This document shows, in pieces, positions 29,061 through 38,266 of a stretch of DNA of 64,000 bases (position 1 is its first letter; each line of letters begins with the position of its first letter). The DNA comes from Brevundimonas sp. UBA6550 (GTDB lineage Bacteria > Pseudomonadota > Alphaproteobacteria > Caulobacterales > Caulobacteraceae). The translations under genes and the position numbers were made by a program. The stretch is taken from assembly GCF_002434505.1 (NCBI RefSeq), contig NZ_DJKE01000012.1:310001-374000 (forward strand), written 5' to 3'. The notes beneath the pieces were generated by a model. The model did no database searches and was not told the DNA's origin. It saw only the letters and a program-made list of their open reading frames with translations.

Positions 29061-30156
29061 AGGGTTCGCCCTGCGGCCACTCGATACGGTCGCGCGGAAG
29101 GGCCTCGCGGCATTCGTCGCGCATGAAGGCCATCAGCTTCTCGCGGATTTCGCAGCGCAGGTCGAACGCCACCCCGGCGGAGCGGGCGCTGGCCAGGCAG
29201 CGAACCTGGAGCACGCGCTCGGTGATGTCGGTGACCTGCATCACCTGCACGTCGCCGTCCCAGTGCTGGGACGCCTTGACGATGCCCTCGAAGGCGGTGC
29301 GCAGCCGGTCGATCGGCGCCTCGTAGTCAACGTAGAATAAGGCCACCCCTATCAGGCGGGCGTTCTCGCGCGTCCAGTTCTGGAAGGGCGTGGTGATGAA
29401 GTACGACAGGGGCAGCACCATCCGGCGCCAGTCCCACAGCTTGACCACCACATAGGTGGCGGTGATCTCCTCCACATTGCCCCATTCCTTCTCGACGATG
29501 ACCGCGTCGTCTAGGCGGATGGGCTGTGTCAGGGCGATCTGGATGCCGGCGACCATATTGGTCAGGATGGGCTGGAGCGCCAGGCCGGCGATGATGCCGA
29601 CGACCCCGGCCGAGGCCAGCAGGCTGACGCCCCACTGGCGGAAGCCCGCGATGGTCATCAGGGCCAGACCCACCGTGACGATGAACAGGATCACCTTGGC
29701 CACCCGTTGCAGGATGCGGGTCTGGGTCAGGTGCTTCCTGGCCAGCAGATTGTCCTCGACGGCGATGTTGTAGCGCCTCAGGTGCATGACGGACCACATG
29801 TCCAGCACCCCCGACGCGAGCCAGCCCAGCGTCAGGATGAACAGGAACAGCAGCACCGACCGGATGTCCGCCGAAGGCGCCGGGTCCATCGGCGAGACGG
29901 TCACACCCAACCCCACGCCCATGATGATGATCAGCACCCGCAGCTTGATCCGCGCCCGCTCGACAACTCCTCGCCAGAAGACGTCCTTCTTCCTGACCAT
30001 GCGGCGCAGGATGGCGAAGGCGATCTTGTGCGTGACCCAGCCGCCGCCCACGAAGACCAGCAGGACCAGGCCGGTGACCGCCCATTCGGGCAGCCAGTCG
30101 AACCGATGCCACAGGGCGCGGACTTGGCGGGTCAGGGCGATGATTTCGGGGGGCAT
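28981..30156 (-). CDS. Mechanosensitive ion channel, MscS family
   Basis: Inner membrane channel relieving osmotic pressure. The 391-residue protein has four to five membrane helices in the first 200 residues. The pore helix GVSLLASAGVVGIIAGLALQ is followed by the MscS signature region around ILTNMVAGIQIAL and the cytoplasmic beta domain (IRLDDAVIVEKEWGNVEEI). The final about 28 residues (after IEWPQGEP) are encoded by the repeat at 29003-29055 and beyond, so the natural C-terminus was probably extended by repeat insertion. It is the only minus-strand gene between murG and mutY. Confidence 0.9.
   Translation of the reverse strand: MPPEIIALTRQVRALWHRFDWLPEWAVTGLVLLVFVGGGWVTHKIAFAILRRMVRKKDVFWRGVVERARIKLRVLIIIMGVGLGVTVSPMDPAPSADIRSVLLFLFILTLGWLASGVLDMWSVMHLRRYNIAVEDNLLARKHLTQTRILQRVAKVILFIVTVGLALMTIAGFRQWGVSLLASAGVVGIIAGLALQPILTNMVAGIQIALTQPIRLDDAVIVEKEWGNVEEITATYVVVKLWDWRRMVLPLSYFITTPFQNWTRENARLIGVALFYVDYEAPIDRLRTAFEGIVKASQHWDGDVQVMQVTDITERVLQVRCLASARSAGVAFDLRCEIREKLMAFMRDECREALPRDRIEWPQGEPSSLPPRLGEGGREAVGWGRPPSVREE
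29003..29055 (-). repeat. Right inverted repeat flanking the DUF559 gene
   Basis: Inverted copy of the unit at 28614-28669. It lies entirely inside two convergent reading frames and encodes the C-termini of both the DUF559 protein (plus strand) and MscS (minus strand). Confidence 0.85.
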
Positions 30157-30195
30157 GGGGAACTAACGCGCCACAAGCTGAACGGTTGTGAAAGT

Positions 30196-30340
30196 CTCCT
30201 CCCCGCTAGGCGGGGAGGTGGCGCGGCGCCTCTTCGGCGCCGTGACGGAGGGGCTGCCGCCGCATTGCAGGCGCCTGTGGGACTTCAAGACCCCCTCCAC
30301 CGCTTCGCGGTCCCCCTCCCCATTTCATGGGGAGCAGAGG
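30196..30340. repeat. Composite palindromic repeat between mscS and murG
   Basis: The 189-base gap holds a run of GC-rich hairpins: CCCCGCTAGGCGGGG at the left, GGCGCC-flanked stems in the middle and CTCCCCATTTCATGGGGAG at the right. The segment 30293-30334 matches the reverse complement of 46837-46878 at all but two of 42 bases, showing that it is a dispersed element. Confidence 0.75.
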
Positions 30341-30345
30341 AGATT

Positions 30346-31434
30346 TCACCGCCCCGCCGTCGCCTCGGTCAGGTCAGCCAGGCGCTGGGCGGCGTCTGGG
30401 ATGGCGACGCTGCGGGCGGCGGCGGACATGGCCGACAGGCGCTGCGGGTCGGACAGGACGCCGGTCAGGGTCGAGGACAGGCGTTCGACGGTCAGGTCGT
30501 CTTCCAGGATGACCTCGGCCGCGCCGGCGTCGGTCAGGGCCTTGGCGTTCAGGCGCTGGTGGTCGTCGGTGGCGATCTTCAGAGGGATCAGGACGGACGG
30601 CAGGGCGGCGACGGCCAGTTCGGCGCAGGTCGAGGCGCCGGAGCGGCCCACGACCAGATGGGCCTTGGCCAGCCGTTCGGCCATGTCGCGGAAGAAGGGG
30701 GCGACCTCGGCCTCTATCCCCGCCTCCAGATAGATCTGGCGTGCGGCATCCAGCGTCTCGGGGCGTGACTGCTGCTGCACCTTCAGGCGACGACGCAGAG
30801 GTTCCGGCAGGGCGGCCAGGGCGCGGGGGGTCGTCTCCGACAGGATGCGCGCGCCCTGACTGCCGCCCGTCACCAGCACATGGATCGGGCCGTCATCGGC
30901 GGGGACGATGTAGGGACGGTCGAACAGGGCGCGGATTTCGGCGCGCACCGGCGAGCCGACGACGTGCGAGCGGCCCTGTATCTTGGCCGGCGCCCGCTCC
31001 AGCGTCGGGAAGGACGAGGCGACCTGGCCGACATAGGGGGCCAGGATGCGATTGGTGCGGCCCAGGACCGCGTTCTGCTCATGGATGACGGTCGGGCGCT
31101 GCGACGTCACCGCCGCCACTAGCGCAGGCGCCGACGGATAGCCGCCAAAGCCCACCACCACGTCTGCGCCCAGCCGGTCGAAGGCGTCGCGCGCCTGGAT
31201 CACGCCCTTGAAGATGGCCAGGCCGGCCTTGACCAGACCCAGCGGGCCCGAGCCTGTGGCGGCGTCCAGGGCCAGCCGTTCCTCGGCCGGAAAGGCGTGG
31301 GCGTATTGCTCGCCCCGATGATCGGTCGCCAGCACCACGCGCCAGCCGCGCGCCGCCATCTCGCGCGCCAGGGCCTCGGCCGGGAACATATGGCCGCCGG
31401 TGCCGCCGGCGGCGACGACGCAGAGCTTGGACAT
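30346..31434 (-). CDS. murG: UDP-GlcNAc:lipid I N-acetylglucosaminyltransferase MurG
   Basis: Membrane-associated GT-B enzyme converting lipid I to lipid II on the cytoplasmic face. The N-terminal glycine loop is AAGGTGGHMFPAEALA; further motifs are FGGYPSAPALVAA, IHEQNAVLGRTN, VTGGSQGARILSE and GRSGASTCAELA, which bind the nucleotide sugar. The ATG at 31434 has GGAGA upstream and gives 362 residues; 14 more upstream residues of open frame are not conserved-looking. It is the last gene of the first dcw block. Confidence 0.95.
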   Translation of the reverse strand: MSKLCVVAAGGTGGHMFPAEALAREMAARGWRVVLATDHRGEQYAHAFPAEERLALDAATGSGPLGLVKAGLAIFKGVIQARDAFDRLGADVVVGFGGYPSAPALVAAVTSQRPTVIHEQNAVLGRTNRILAPYVGQVASSFPTLERAPAKIQGRSHVVGSPVRAEIRALFDRPYIVPADDGPIHVLVTGGSQGARILSETTPRALAALPEPLRRRLKVQQQSRPETLDAARQIYLEAGIEAEVAPFFRDMAERLAKAHLVVGRSGASTCAELAVAALPSVLIPLKIATDDHQRLNAKALTDAGAAEVILEDDLTVERLSSTLTGVLSDPQRLSAMSAAARSVAIPDAAQRLADLTEATAGR

Positions 31435-31487
31435 GGGGTCTCCGTTCATGGGATCGCTTCCGACCCTGTCTCGCATTTACTCTTTTT

Positions 31488-31595
31488 CGTCATCCCAGGC
31501 CTCGTGCCTGGGATCCATGCGCCCGGTGTCGGCAGTCGTGCGTTCACGGTGAAGCTCGAGTTTATGGACTCTAGGCACAAGGCCTAGAGTGACGG
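31488..31595. repeat. Paired-hairpin repeat between ftsW and murG
   Basis: Two hairpins in one unit: ATCCCAGGC/GCCTGGGAT (31492-31514) and CTCTAGGC/GCCTAGAG (31569-31589). The outer ends CGTCATCCC and GAGTGACGG are roughly inverted. The layout is that of alphaproteobacterial REP-type intergenic elements. It occupies most of the gap upstream of murG. Confidence 0.7.
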
Positions 31596-31608
31596 TGTTT
31601 TTGGTTTC

Positions 31609-32784
31609 CTACAGCAACCGCCGGCCCATGGTCAGGCTGGCGCCCGGTTCGTAGGCGCCGGGGCGGCGGCGCGTCAGGGCCAGGGCGAAGCCCATGGTCA
31701 GGCCCATCGCCAGCATGGACGAACCGCCGTAGCTGATGAACGGCAGGGTCATGCCCTTGGTCGGAATCAGGTTCAGGTTCACCGCCACATTGATGCAGGC
31801 CTGAAGCCCGATCAGCATGAACAGGCCCGCCGCCGCCGTCTGTTCGAACGGATCGGTCAGTTTCATGGCCCGGCGCATCCCGCGCACGACGATGAAGGCG
31901 TAAAGGCCGATCATGATCAGGCTGAGGACCAGGCCGAACTCCTCGGCGCCGACGGAATAGATGAAGTCGGTGTGCAGGTCGGGCACGTGCCGCTTCATCA
32001 CCCCCTCGCCCACCCCGCGGCCCAGCAGGCCGCCGGCGCGAATGGCCTCGGACGCGCTGTCGATCTGGTGGGTGTCGGTGGTCTCGGGCGAGAAGAAGCG
32101 GCTGAGACGGTCGCGCATATGGCCGAAGACGAAATAAAGCGACACCAGTCCCGCCATGCCCGCGCTGGCCAGGACCGCCATCCATTTGAACGGCACCCCG
32201 GCCATGAAGAAGACGGCCATGAAGGTGGTGGTGATCAGCAGGGTCTGGCCGATATCCGGTTGGATCAGCAGCAGACACACGGTCAGGGCGTAGAATCCAA
32301 ACGCGATGGTCACGCCGGGCACCCCCTGCCCCTTCTGCGCCTCGGCGAACATCCAGGCGGCGAAGACGATCAGGCCGGGCTTGGCGAACTCGGACGGCTG
32401 AAGACTGAACGGCCCCAGGTTCACCCAGCGCGCGGCGCCCTTCACCGTGTCGCCGATGAACGGCAGGGCGGCCATGACGACGATGGCGCCGAACAGGGCC
32501 AGAACCGCGATCCGACGCACCCCGCGCGGCGACATCAGCGAGGTGGTCAGCATGACCGTCAGGCCGACGCCGGCGAAGATCATCATCCGCCAGGAATAGT
32601 GGAAGGGGTCGGTGATCGATTCATCGGCCAGGATGGCGGCCGGGCTGGAGGCGAAGCTGAGCGAGACGCCCAGCGCCATCAGGGCCAGGGCCGCGCCCAG
32701 AAGGCCGCGATCCACGGTCCAGAACCAGCGCGCGATCAGGCTCTGATCGTTGCGGGAGAAGGCGGGGGTGTAATGGGCGCTCAT
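31609..32784 (-). CDS. ftsW: Septal peptidoglycan glycosyltransferase FtsW
   Basis: SEDS-family polymerase that works with FtsI to build septal peptidoglycan. The 391-residue polytopic protein has about ten membrane helices. SEDS landmarks include FSLQPSEFAKPG, LIQPDIGQTLLI with the conserved Asp, and the late PFISYGGSSMLAMGL. Its start overlaps the murD stop by four bases. Confidence 0.95.
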   Translation of the reverse strand: MSAHYTPAFSRNDQSLIARWFWTVDRGLLGAALALMALGVSLSFASSPAAILADESITDPFHYSWRMMIFAGVGLTVMLTTSLMSPRGVRRIAVLALFGAIVVMAALPFIGDTVKGAARWVNLGPFSLQPSEFAKPGLIVFAAWMFAEAQKGQGVPGVTIAFGFYALTVCLLLIQPDIGQTLLITTTFMAVFFMAGVPFKWMAVLASAGMAGLVSLYFVFGHMRDRLSRFFSPETTDTHQIDSASEAIRAGGLLGRGVGEGVMKRHVPDLHTDFIYSVGAEEFGLVLSLIMIGLYAFIVVRGMRRAMKLTDPFEQTAAAGLFMLIGLQACINVAVNLNLIPTKGMTLPFISYGGSSMLAMGLTMGFALALTRRRPGAYEPGASLTMGRRLL

Positions 32785-34274
32785 GCGGCGCTCTCCGGGG
32801 CGGAGGTCAGGTTCAGAACGGCGGCTCGGAAGGCCTCGCCCCGCGCCTCGAAATCGGCGAACTGGTCGAAACTGGCGCAGGCGGGCGACAGGAGGACGAT
32901 CTGTTCGCCCCCGGCGGCTGCGGCGTCGGCGGCGGCGTCGGCGACGGCGGCGTCCAGGGTCTGGGCGATGACGTGGGGCGTGTCACCCAGGGTTTCGGCG
33001 AAGGCGGGCGCCGCCTGGCCGATCAGATAGGCCTTGCTTATGCGCGGGAAGAGGTCGGCCAGGGCGTCGATGCCGCCCGCCTTGGGCACGCCGCCCGCGA
33101 TCCAGAAGACGGACGGATAGGAGGTCAGGGCCTGACGCGCGGCGTCGGCGTTGGTGGCCTTGGAGTCGTTGACGAAGCGCACGGCACCGACCTGAGCCAC
33201 CGTCTCCATCCGGTGGGCGAGGCCGGGGAAGGTCAGCAGGCCCTTGACGGCAGCGGCGTGGGAAACGCCCAGCGCGCGGGCGGCGGCATAGGCGAAGGCG
33301 GCGTTCTGAGCGTTGTGGCGACCGGGTAAGGAACGGGCGGGGGTCAAATCCGCGAGGTTCCGGCCCTCGGCCCGGATCGCGCTCGGCACAGCCTCGATAC
33401 CGCTCATCCCCGCGAAGGCGGGGACCCAGTTCTGTGGGCGTTCCGGCGTGTCTGTGGAAGACCGCTCGTGATCCCCGGCGCCCTGCCCCTGCGAAAGGAC
33501 TGGGTCCCCGCTTTCGCGGGGATGAGCGGAGGAAGAAATCGTGATGACGCGGGAATTCAGGCCGGATGCAATCCCCCGCCCCCAATCCTCGTCCACGCCG
33601 ATCAAGGCCACCGCGTCGGGCGCCTGGGCCGCGAAGATCCGCGCCTTGGTCGCGACATAGCCCTCCATGCCGCCGTGGCGGTCCAGGTGGTCGGGGCTGA
33701 TGTTGGTCAGGATGGCGACATCGGGGGCGAAGGTCGTGGTCAGGTCCAGCTGGTAGCTGGAGACCTCGATCACATAGACGGCGTCCGGCGTCGGCTCCGG
33801 CAGGGCCAGGACGCCGATGCCGATATTGCCGCCGACGTGGACCGTCATGCCGGCGGACTTCAGCACCCAGCCGATCAGGGCCGTGGTGGTGGACTTGCCG
33901 TTGGTGCCGGTTATGGCGACGACGCGGGGTCGCTGGTCGGAGGGCCGGGCGGCCAGGGCGCGGGAGATCAGTTCGACGTCGCCGATGACCGGAACCCCGG
34001 CCTCGCGCGCCCGGTCCACGGTCCAGTGCGGCTTGGGGTGGGTCAGGGGGGCGCCCGGCGACAGGACCAGGGCGGCGAAGCCCGACCAGTCGGCCGTGGT
34101 CAGGTCTTGGACCTGGAAGCCTTCCGCCTCGGCCTGCATCCGGCCCGAGACGCCGTCGTCCCACAGTATGGGGATCGCGCCCCCGGCCTGGAGCGCGCGT
34201 GCGGCCGTGATCCCCGACCGTCCCAGGCCGAAGACCGCGACCCGCCTGCCCTCGAAACCGGGAACCAGGATCAT
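32781..34274 (-). CDS. murD: UDP-N-acetylmuramoylalanine--D-glutamate ligase MurD, with in-frame palindromic insertion
   Basis: Second Mur ligase, adding D-Glu. Conserved parts are the N-terminal VAVFGLGRSGITAA, the ATP loop AITGTNGKSTTTAL, SPDHLDRHG and the C-terminal FVNDSKATNADA. At 497 residues it is longer than usual (E. coli 438) because residues about 249-292 are encoded by a palindromic repeat (33401-33528); the peptide reads SAHPRESGDP to WVPAFAGMSG, phrases typical of translated REP-like DNA. The insert keeps the frame and lies in a loop region of the central domain before RNLADLTPAR, so the enzyme is probably active; with no second murD in the window, it is likely essential. Confidence 0.94.
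   Translation of the reverse strand: MILVPGFEGRRVAVFGLGRSGITAARALQAGGAIPILWDDGVSGRMQAEAEGFQVQDLTTADWSGFAALVLSPGAPLTHPKPHWTVDRAREAGVPVIGDVELISRALAARPSDQRPRVVAITGTNGKSTTTALIGWVLKSAGMTVHVGGNIGIGVLALPEPTPDAVYVIEVSSYQLDLTTTFAPDVAILTNISPDHLDRHGGMEGYVATKARIFAAQAPDAVALIGVDEDWGRGIASGLNSRVITISSSAHPRESGDPVLSQGQGAGDHERSSTDTPERPQNWVPAFAGMSGIEAVPSAIRAEGRNLADLTPARSLPGRHNAQNAAFAYAAARALGVSHAAAVKGLLTFPGLAHRMETVAQVGAVRFVNDSKATNADAARQALTSYPSVFWIAGGVPKAGGIDALADLFPRISKAYLIGQAAPAFAETLGDTPHVIAQTLDAAVADAAADAAAAGGEQIVLLSPACASFDQFADFEARGEAFRAAVLNLTSAPESAA
33401..33528. repeat. 128-base palindromic element inside murD
   Basis: Two 30-base arms, 33401-33430 and 33499-33528, are inverted copies with one mismatch and are separated by 68 bases. 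Each arm itself holds a small hairpin (CCCCGCGAAGGCGGGG and its partner). The reading frame of murD passes through without a stop. Confidence 0.93.
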
Positions 34275-34278
34275 CGGA

Positions 34279-35388
34279 TCAACGCAGTTTCAGCGTGGAC
34301 AGGCCGATCAGGGCCAGGGCGCCGGCGATGATCCAGAAGCGGATGACCACGGTGGATTCCGGCCAGCCCATCTTCTCGAAATGGTGATGGACCGGCGCCA
34401 TCAGGAAGATGCGCTTCTTGGTCAGCTTGTAATAGCCGACCTGGATCATGACCGAGGCGGCTTCGGCGACGAACAGGCCGCCGACGATGCCCAGGACCAG
34501 TTCGTGCTTGGTCATGACGGCGATGGCGCCCAGCGCCCCGCCTAAGGCCAGCGAGCCGGTGTCGCCCATGAAGATCTTGGCCGGAGGGGCGTTGTACCAC
34601 AGGAAGCCCGCGCCCCCGCCGATCATGGCGGCGCAGAAGATGGCCAGTTCGCCGGCGCCTGGGACGTGGTGGATCTGCAGATACTGGGCGAAGACGAAGT
34701 TGCCGGCCAGATACGAGATCACCCCGAAGGCGCCCGCCGCCATCATCACCGGCACGGTGGCCAGGCCGTCCAGACCGTCGGTCAGGTTCACGGCGTTGGA
34801 GAAGCCGACGATGGTGAAGGCGGCGAAGGCCACATAGAACCAGCCGATATTCAGCAGCACCGCCTTGAAGAAGGGGAAGGCGATGGACGTCTCAAGCCCC
34901 GGCGAGGTGGGCGAGACGGTCATCCACAGCACGGTCAGGACGCCGGCGACCACGGCGACGACCGTCTGGGCCAGCAGCTTCTGCTTGGACGTCAGGCCGG
35001 CCGAGGTCTGTTTGGTCACCTTGGCGTAGTCGTCGATGAAGCCCAGCACGCCGAAGGCGGCGGTGACCAGGCTGACGATCCAGATGTAGGGATTGGTCAG
35101 GTCGCCCCACAGCAGCACCGACACGCCGATACCGGCCAGGATCATCAGCCCGCCCATGGTGGGGGTGCCGACCTTGGACAGGTGGCTGACGGGGCCGTCG
35201 TCGCGGATCGGCTGGCCCCGGCCCTGTTTGGCGCGAATCCAGTTGATGAAGCGGCTGCCCATGGCGACGGCGACGATCATGGCCGTGGCCAGGGCCAGAG
35301 CCATCCGCACCGTCTGATACTGGACCAGATTCAGCAGTGGATACTGGTGCGCGATGTCGGCGTAATAGAGGTAGAGCAGGTAAAACAT
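34279..35388 (-). CDS. mraY: Phospho-MurNAc-pentapeptide transferase MraY
   Basis: Polytopic inner membrane enzyme making lipid I. It has about ten helices in 369 residues. Catalytic motifs are [33 protein letters not shown] and [11 protein letters not shown]. It lies between murF (nine bases upstream) and murD (four bases downstream), consistent with a single operon. Confidence 0.97.
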   Translation of the reverse strand: MFYLLYLYYADIAHQYPLLNLVQYQTVRMALALATAMIVAVAMGSRFINWIRAKQGRGQPIRDDGPVSHLSKVGTPTMGGLMILAGIGVSVLLWGDLTNPYIWIVSLVTAAFGVLGFIDDYAKVTKQTSAGLTSKQKLLAQTVVAVVAGVLTVLWMTVSPTSPGLETSIAFPFFKAVLLNIGWFYVAFAAFTIVGFSNAVNLTDGLDGLATVPVMMAAGAFGVISYLAGNFVFAQYLQIHHVPGAGELAIFCAAMIGGGAGFLWYNAPPAKIFMGDTGSLALGGALGAIAVMTKHELVLGIVGGLFVAEAASVMIQVGYYKLTKKRIFLMAPVHHHFEKMGWPESTVVIRFWIIAGALALIGLSTLKLR

Positions 35389-35397
35389 GGGTGTCCC

Positions 35398-36816
35398 CTA
35401 TCGCGTCGCGGGCGCCGTGTCGCGGCCTTGCAGATCCGCCAGCGCCTGGGCGACCAGCGAGGCCCGTGAGCCGTTCGACCCCTTGACCATGACGACATCG
35501 CCGGGAGCGACCAGAATGGCGGCCTCGGCGGCCAGTTCGGCGGCGGTCTCGCGCCACAGGCCGCGACGCGACACCGGCAGGGCATCGTAAAGCCAGCGCA
35601 TCTGCGGCCCGGCGGCGTGAACCAGATCCAGGCCCGCCGCGTCGATGGGACCGGCCAGGCCCTCGTGCAGGCTGCGGCTCTGGTCGCCCAGCTCCAGCAT
35701 GTCGGTCAGGACCACAATGCGGCGGCCCGATACGGGGAGGGCGCCCAGGCTCTTGAACCCGGCGGTCATCGACAGGGGATTGGCGTTGTAGCTTTCGTCG
35801 ATCAGGGTGAAGGCGCCGTCGACCAGGGCGACCTGGCGCGTCTGGCCCCGCCCGGCCAGGGGCTGAAAGTCCGCCAGGGCCTGAAGACCCGTCTCCAGCG
35901 ACACGTCCAGCGCGTCCAGCATGGCCAGGACGCAAAGACTGTTCAGGCCCCAGTGGGCGCCCGACTGGGCCAGGCGATATTGCAGCGGCCGTCCGAACAG
36001 TTCGGCGGTGACGGTCGCGCCCTGCGCATCCGGGCGAAAGTCGATCAGGCGGGCGTCGCAACCCGCCTGGGTTCCGAAGACGACGAGGCGGGCATGCACC
36101 GCGCGGGCGGCCTCGGCCAGGACACCGGCGAAGGCGACATCGCCATTGGCTACCGCGGTTCCGCCGGGAACCAGGCCCTGGAAGATGGCCGCCTTCTCGC
36201 GCGCCACTCCGGCCTCGCCATCGGCGAAGGCCTCGATATGGACTGGGCCGACGGTGGTGACGCAGGCGGCGTGGGGGGCGACGAAGCGCGACAGGGGCGC
36301 GATCTCGCCCGGCGCGTTCATGCCGATCTCGAAGACCGCGCGCTGGGTCTGGGCCGGCATCCGGGCCAGGGTCAGCGGAACGCCGATATGGTTGTTGTAG
36401 CTCTTGATCGAGCCGTGGGCGGGGCCGGCGAGGTCGAGGCCAGCCTTGATCGCCTGGGTCACGCTGGTCTTGCCGACGCTGCCGGTGACGGCGCCGCGCT
36501 TCACCTGGGGCGCGCGTTCGCGGGCGGCGACGCCCAGCGCTTCCAGGCCGTGCAGCGTGTCGGGAACGACGATGCAGGGCCCGCCCTCGACCGGATGTTC
36601 GACCAGGGCGGCGGCGGCCCCGGCGGCGAAGGCGTCGCCTGCGAACTCATGCCCGTCGCGGGCGCCCTTCAGCGCCAGGAACAGGTCGCCGGGCGCAATC
36701 TCGCGGCTGTTGTAGGTGACGCCGGTGATCTGGCGGTCGTCGCCATGCAGCAGGCCGCCCGTGGCGGCGGCGACTTCGGCGGCCGTCCAGAGCGGGCGGG
36801 CGATGGTATCAGGCAT
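35398..36816 (-). CDS. murF: UDP-MurNAc-tripeptide--D-alanyl-D-alanine ligase MurF
   Basis: Last Mur ligase, adding D-Ala-D-Ala. The 472-residue protein has the N-terminal Mur domain, the ATP loop TGSVGKTSVTQA, YNNHIGVPLTL and DESYNANPLSM in the C-terminal domain. The start overlaps the murE stop by eight bases. Confidence 0.96.
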   Translation of the reverse strand: MPDTIARPLWTAAEVAAATGGLLHGDDRQITGVTYNSREIAPGDLFLALKGARDGHEFAGDAFAAGAAAALVEHPVEGGPCIVVPDTLHGLEALGVAARERAPQVKRGAVTGSVGKTSVTQAIKAGLDLAGPAHGSIKSYNNHIGVPLTLARMPAQTQRAVFEIGMNAPGEIAPLSRFVAPHAACVTTVGPVHIEAFADGEAGVAREKAAIFQGLVPGGTAVANGDVAFAGVLAEAARAVHARLVVFGTQAGCDARLIDFRPDAQGATVTAELFGRPLQYRLAQSGAHWGLNSLCVLAMLDALDVSLETGLQALADFQPLAGRGQTRQVALVDGAFTLIDESYNANPLSMTAGFKSLGALPVSGRRIVVLTDMLELGDQSRSLHEGLAGPIDAAGLDLVHAAGPQMRWLYDALPVSRRGLWRETAAELAAEAAILVAPGDVVMVKGSNGSRASLVAQALADLQGRDTAPATR

Positions 36817-38266
36817 AAAGGGACAGGGCCTCGGACGCGACGGTAGCGTCGTCGAAGGGGTGGGTCACGCCCGCGACGATCTGCCCCTGTTCATGCCCTT
36901 TTCCGGCGATGACCACCACATCCCCGTCACGCATCATTTCGACGGCGGCCGCGATGGCGGCGCGGCGGTCGCCGATCTCCAGCGCATCGGGGCAGCCGGC
37001 GCGCACCTCGGCGCGGATGGCGGCGGGGTCTTCGGAACGGGGATTGTCGTCGGTGACGATGGCGACGTCGGCCAGGCGCCCGGCGATGGCGCCCATCAGC
37101 GGCCGCTTGCCGCGATCCCGGTCGCCGCCCGCGCCGAACACCGCGATCAGACGGCCGGTCGCATGGGGGCGCAGGGCGTTCAGCACCGTCTCCAGCCCGT
37201 CGGGCGTGTGGGCGTAGTCGACATAGACCTCGCCGCGCCCGGTCTCGGCGCCGATGCGCTGCAGCCGCCCTTGCGCGCCCGTCAGCCCCTCCAGCGCGCC
37301 GATCACGGCGTCGGGGGCGTCGCCCGCCGCGATGCACAGGCCCGCCGCCACCAGGGCGTTGGAAGCCTGGAAGGCGCCGGCCAGGGGCAGCAGGATGTCG
37401 CGGACCTGGCCCCGCACGTCCAGGGTCAGGCGCTGCCCCTCGGGCGTCGCCCGGCGCCCGATCAGCGTCAGATCGCGGCCCCGCTCGCCCACCGCCATCA
37501 CGCCCAGCCCTGCCATGATCGAGGCCGAGGCGAAGGCGGAATAGGCGTCGGAATCGGCGTTCAGGACGGCGGTGCGGCCGCGCGGCAGCAGGGTCTCGAA
37601 CAGCCGCATCTTGGCGGCGCGATAGTCCTGCATCGTGCCGTGATAGTCGAGGTGATCCTGGGTCAGGTTGGTGAAGGCGGCGGCCTTCAAAGCGACCCCG
37701 TCCAGCCGGCGCTGATCGATGCCGTGGGACGAGGCCTCCAGCGCGACGTGGGTCACGTCCTTACGGGCCAGTTCGGCCATCAGGCGGGCGGCCTCGGCGG
37801 CGTCGGGGCTGGTCAGACCGGGGCCGGTCAGGGCGTAGGTCTTGTCGCCCTTCTGACCCACGACGCCCAGGGTGCCCATGCTGGCGGACTTATGCCCGAC
37901 GCCGGCCCACAGCTGGCGGCAGAAGGCGGCGACCGAGGTCTTGCCGTTGGTGCCGGTCACGGCCACGCAGGTCTTGGGCTGGGCGCCGTAGAAGCCGCGC
38001 GCGGCGATGGCGTAGGCGCGACGCACGTCGCCGGACGTGACCAGGACCGGGGCTGCGGTTTCGGGCGTGTCGGCGGGGGCCAGAACGGCGGCGGCGCCCT
38101 GGGCCAAAGCTTGCGGGATGAAGGCGCGGCCGTCGGCGGCCGATCCCGGCAGGGCGACGAACAGGGCGCCGGGCGCGACCTTGCGGCTGTCGGCGGTGAC
38201 GCCGGTGATGACGGGATCGGAGGCCACGTCGCGGCGCACCAGGTCGGACAGGTGAAGCGCGCTCAC
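36809..38266 (-). CDS. murE: UDP-MurNAc-L-Ala-D-Glu:meso-diaminopimelate ligase MurE
   Basis: Third Mur ligase. The 485-residue protein carries the ATP loop VTGTNGKTSVAAF and the DDNPR motif (TDDNPRSEDP) that marks meso-diaminopimelate specificity, as expected for a Gram-negative. A lysine in the YRAAKMRLF segment fits the carbamylated residue. Start overlaps the ftsI stop by four bases. Confidence 0.96.
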   Translation of the reverse strand: MSALHLSDLVRRDVASDPVITGVTADSRKVAPGALFVALPGSAADGRAFIPQALAQGAAAVLAPADTPETAAPVLVTSGDVRRAYAIAARGFYGAQPKTCVAVTGTNGKTSVAAFCRQLWAGVGHKSASMGTLGVVGQKGDKTYALTGPGLTSPDAAEAARLMAELARKDVTHVALEASSHGIDQRRLDGVALKAAAFTNLTQDHLDYHGTMQDYRAAKMRLFETLLPRGRTAVLNADSDAYSAFASASIMAGLGVMAVGERGRDLTLIGRRATPEGQRLTLDVRGQVRDILLPLAGAFQASNALVAAGLCIAAGDAPDAVIGALEGLTGAQGRLQRIGAETGRGEVYVDYAHTPDGLETVLNALRPHATGRLIAVFGAGGDRDRGKRPLMGAIAGRLADVAIVTDDNPRSEDPAAIRAEVRAGCPDALEIGDRRAAIAAAVEMMRDGDVVVIAGKGHEQGQIVAGVTHPFDDATVASEALSLYA

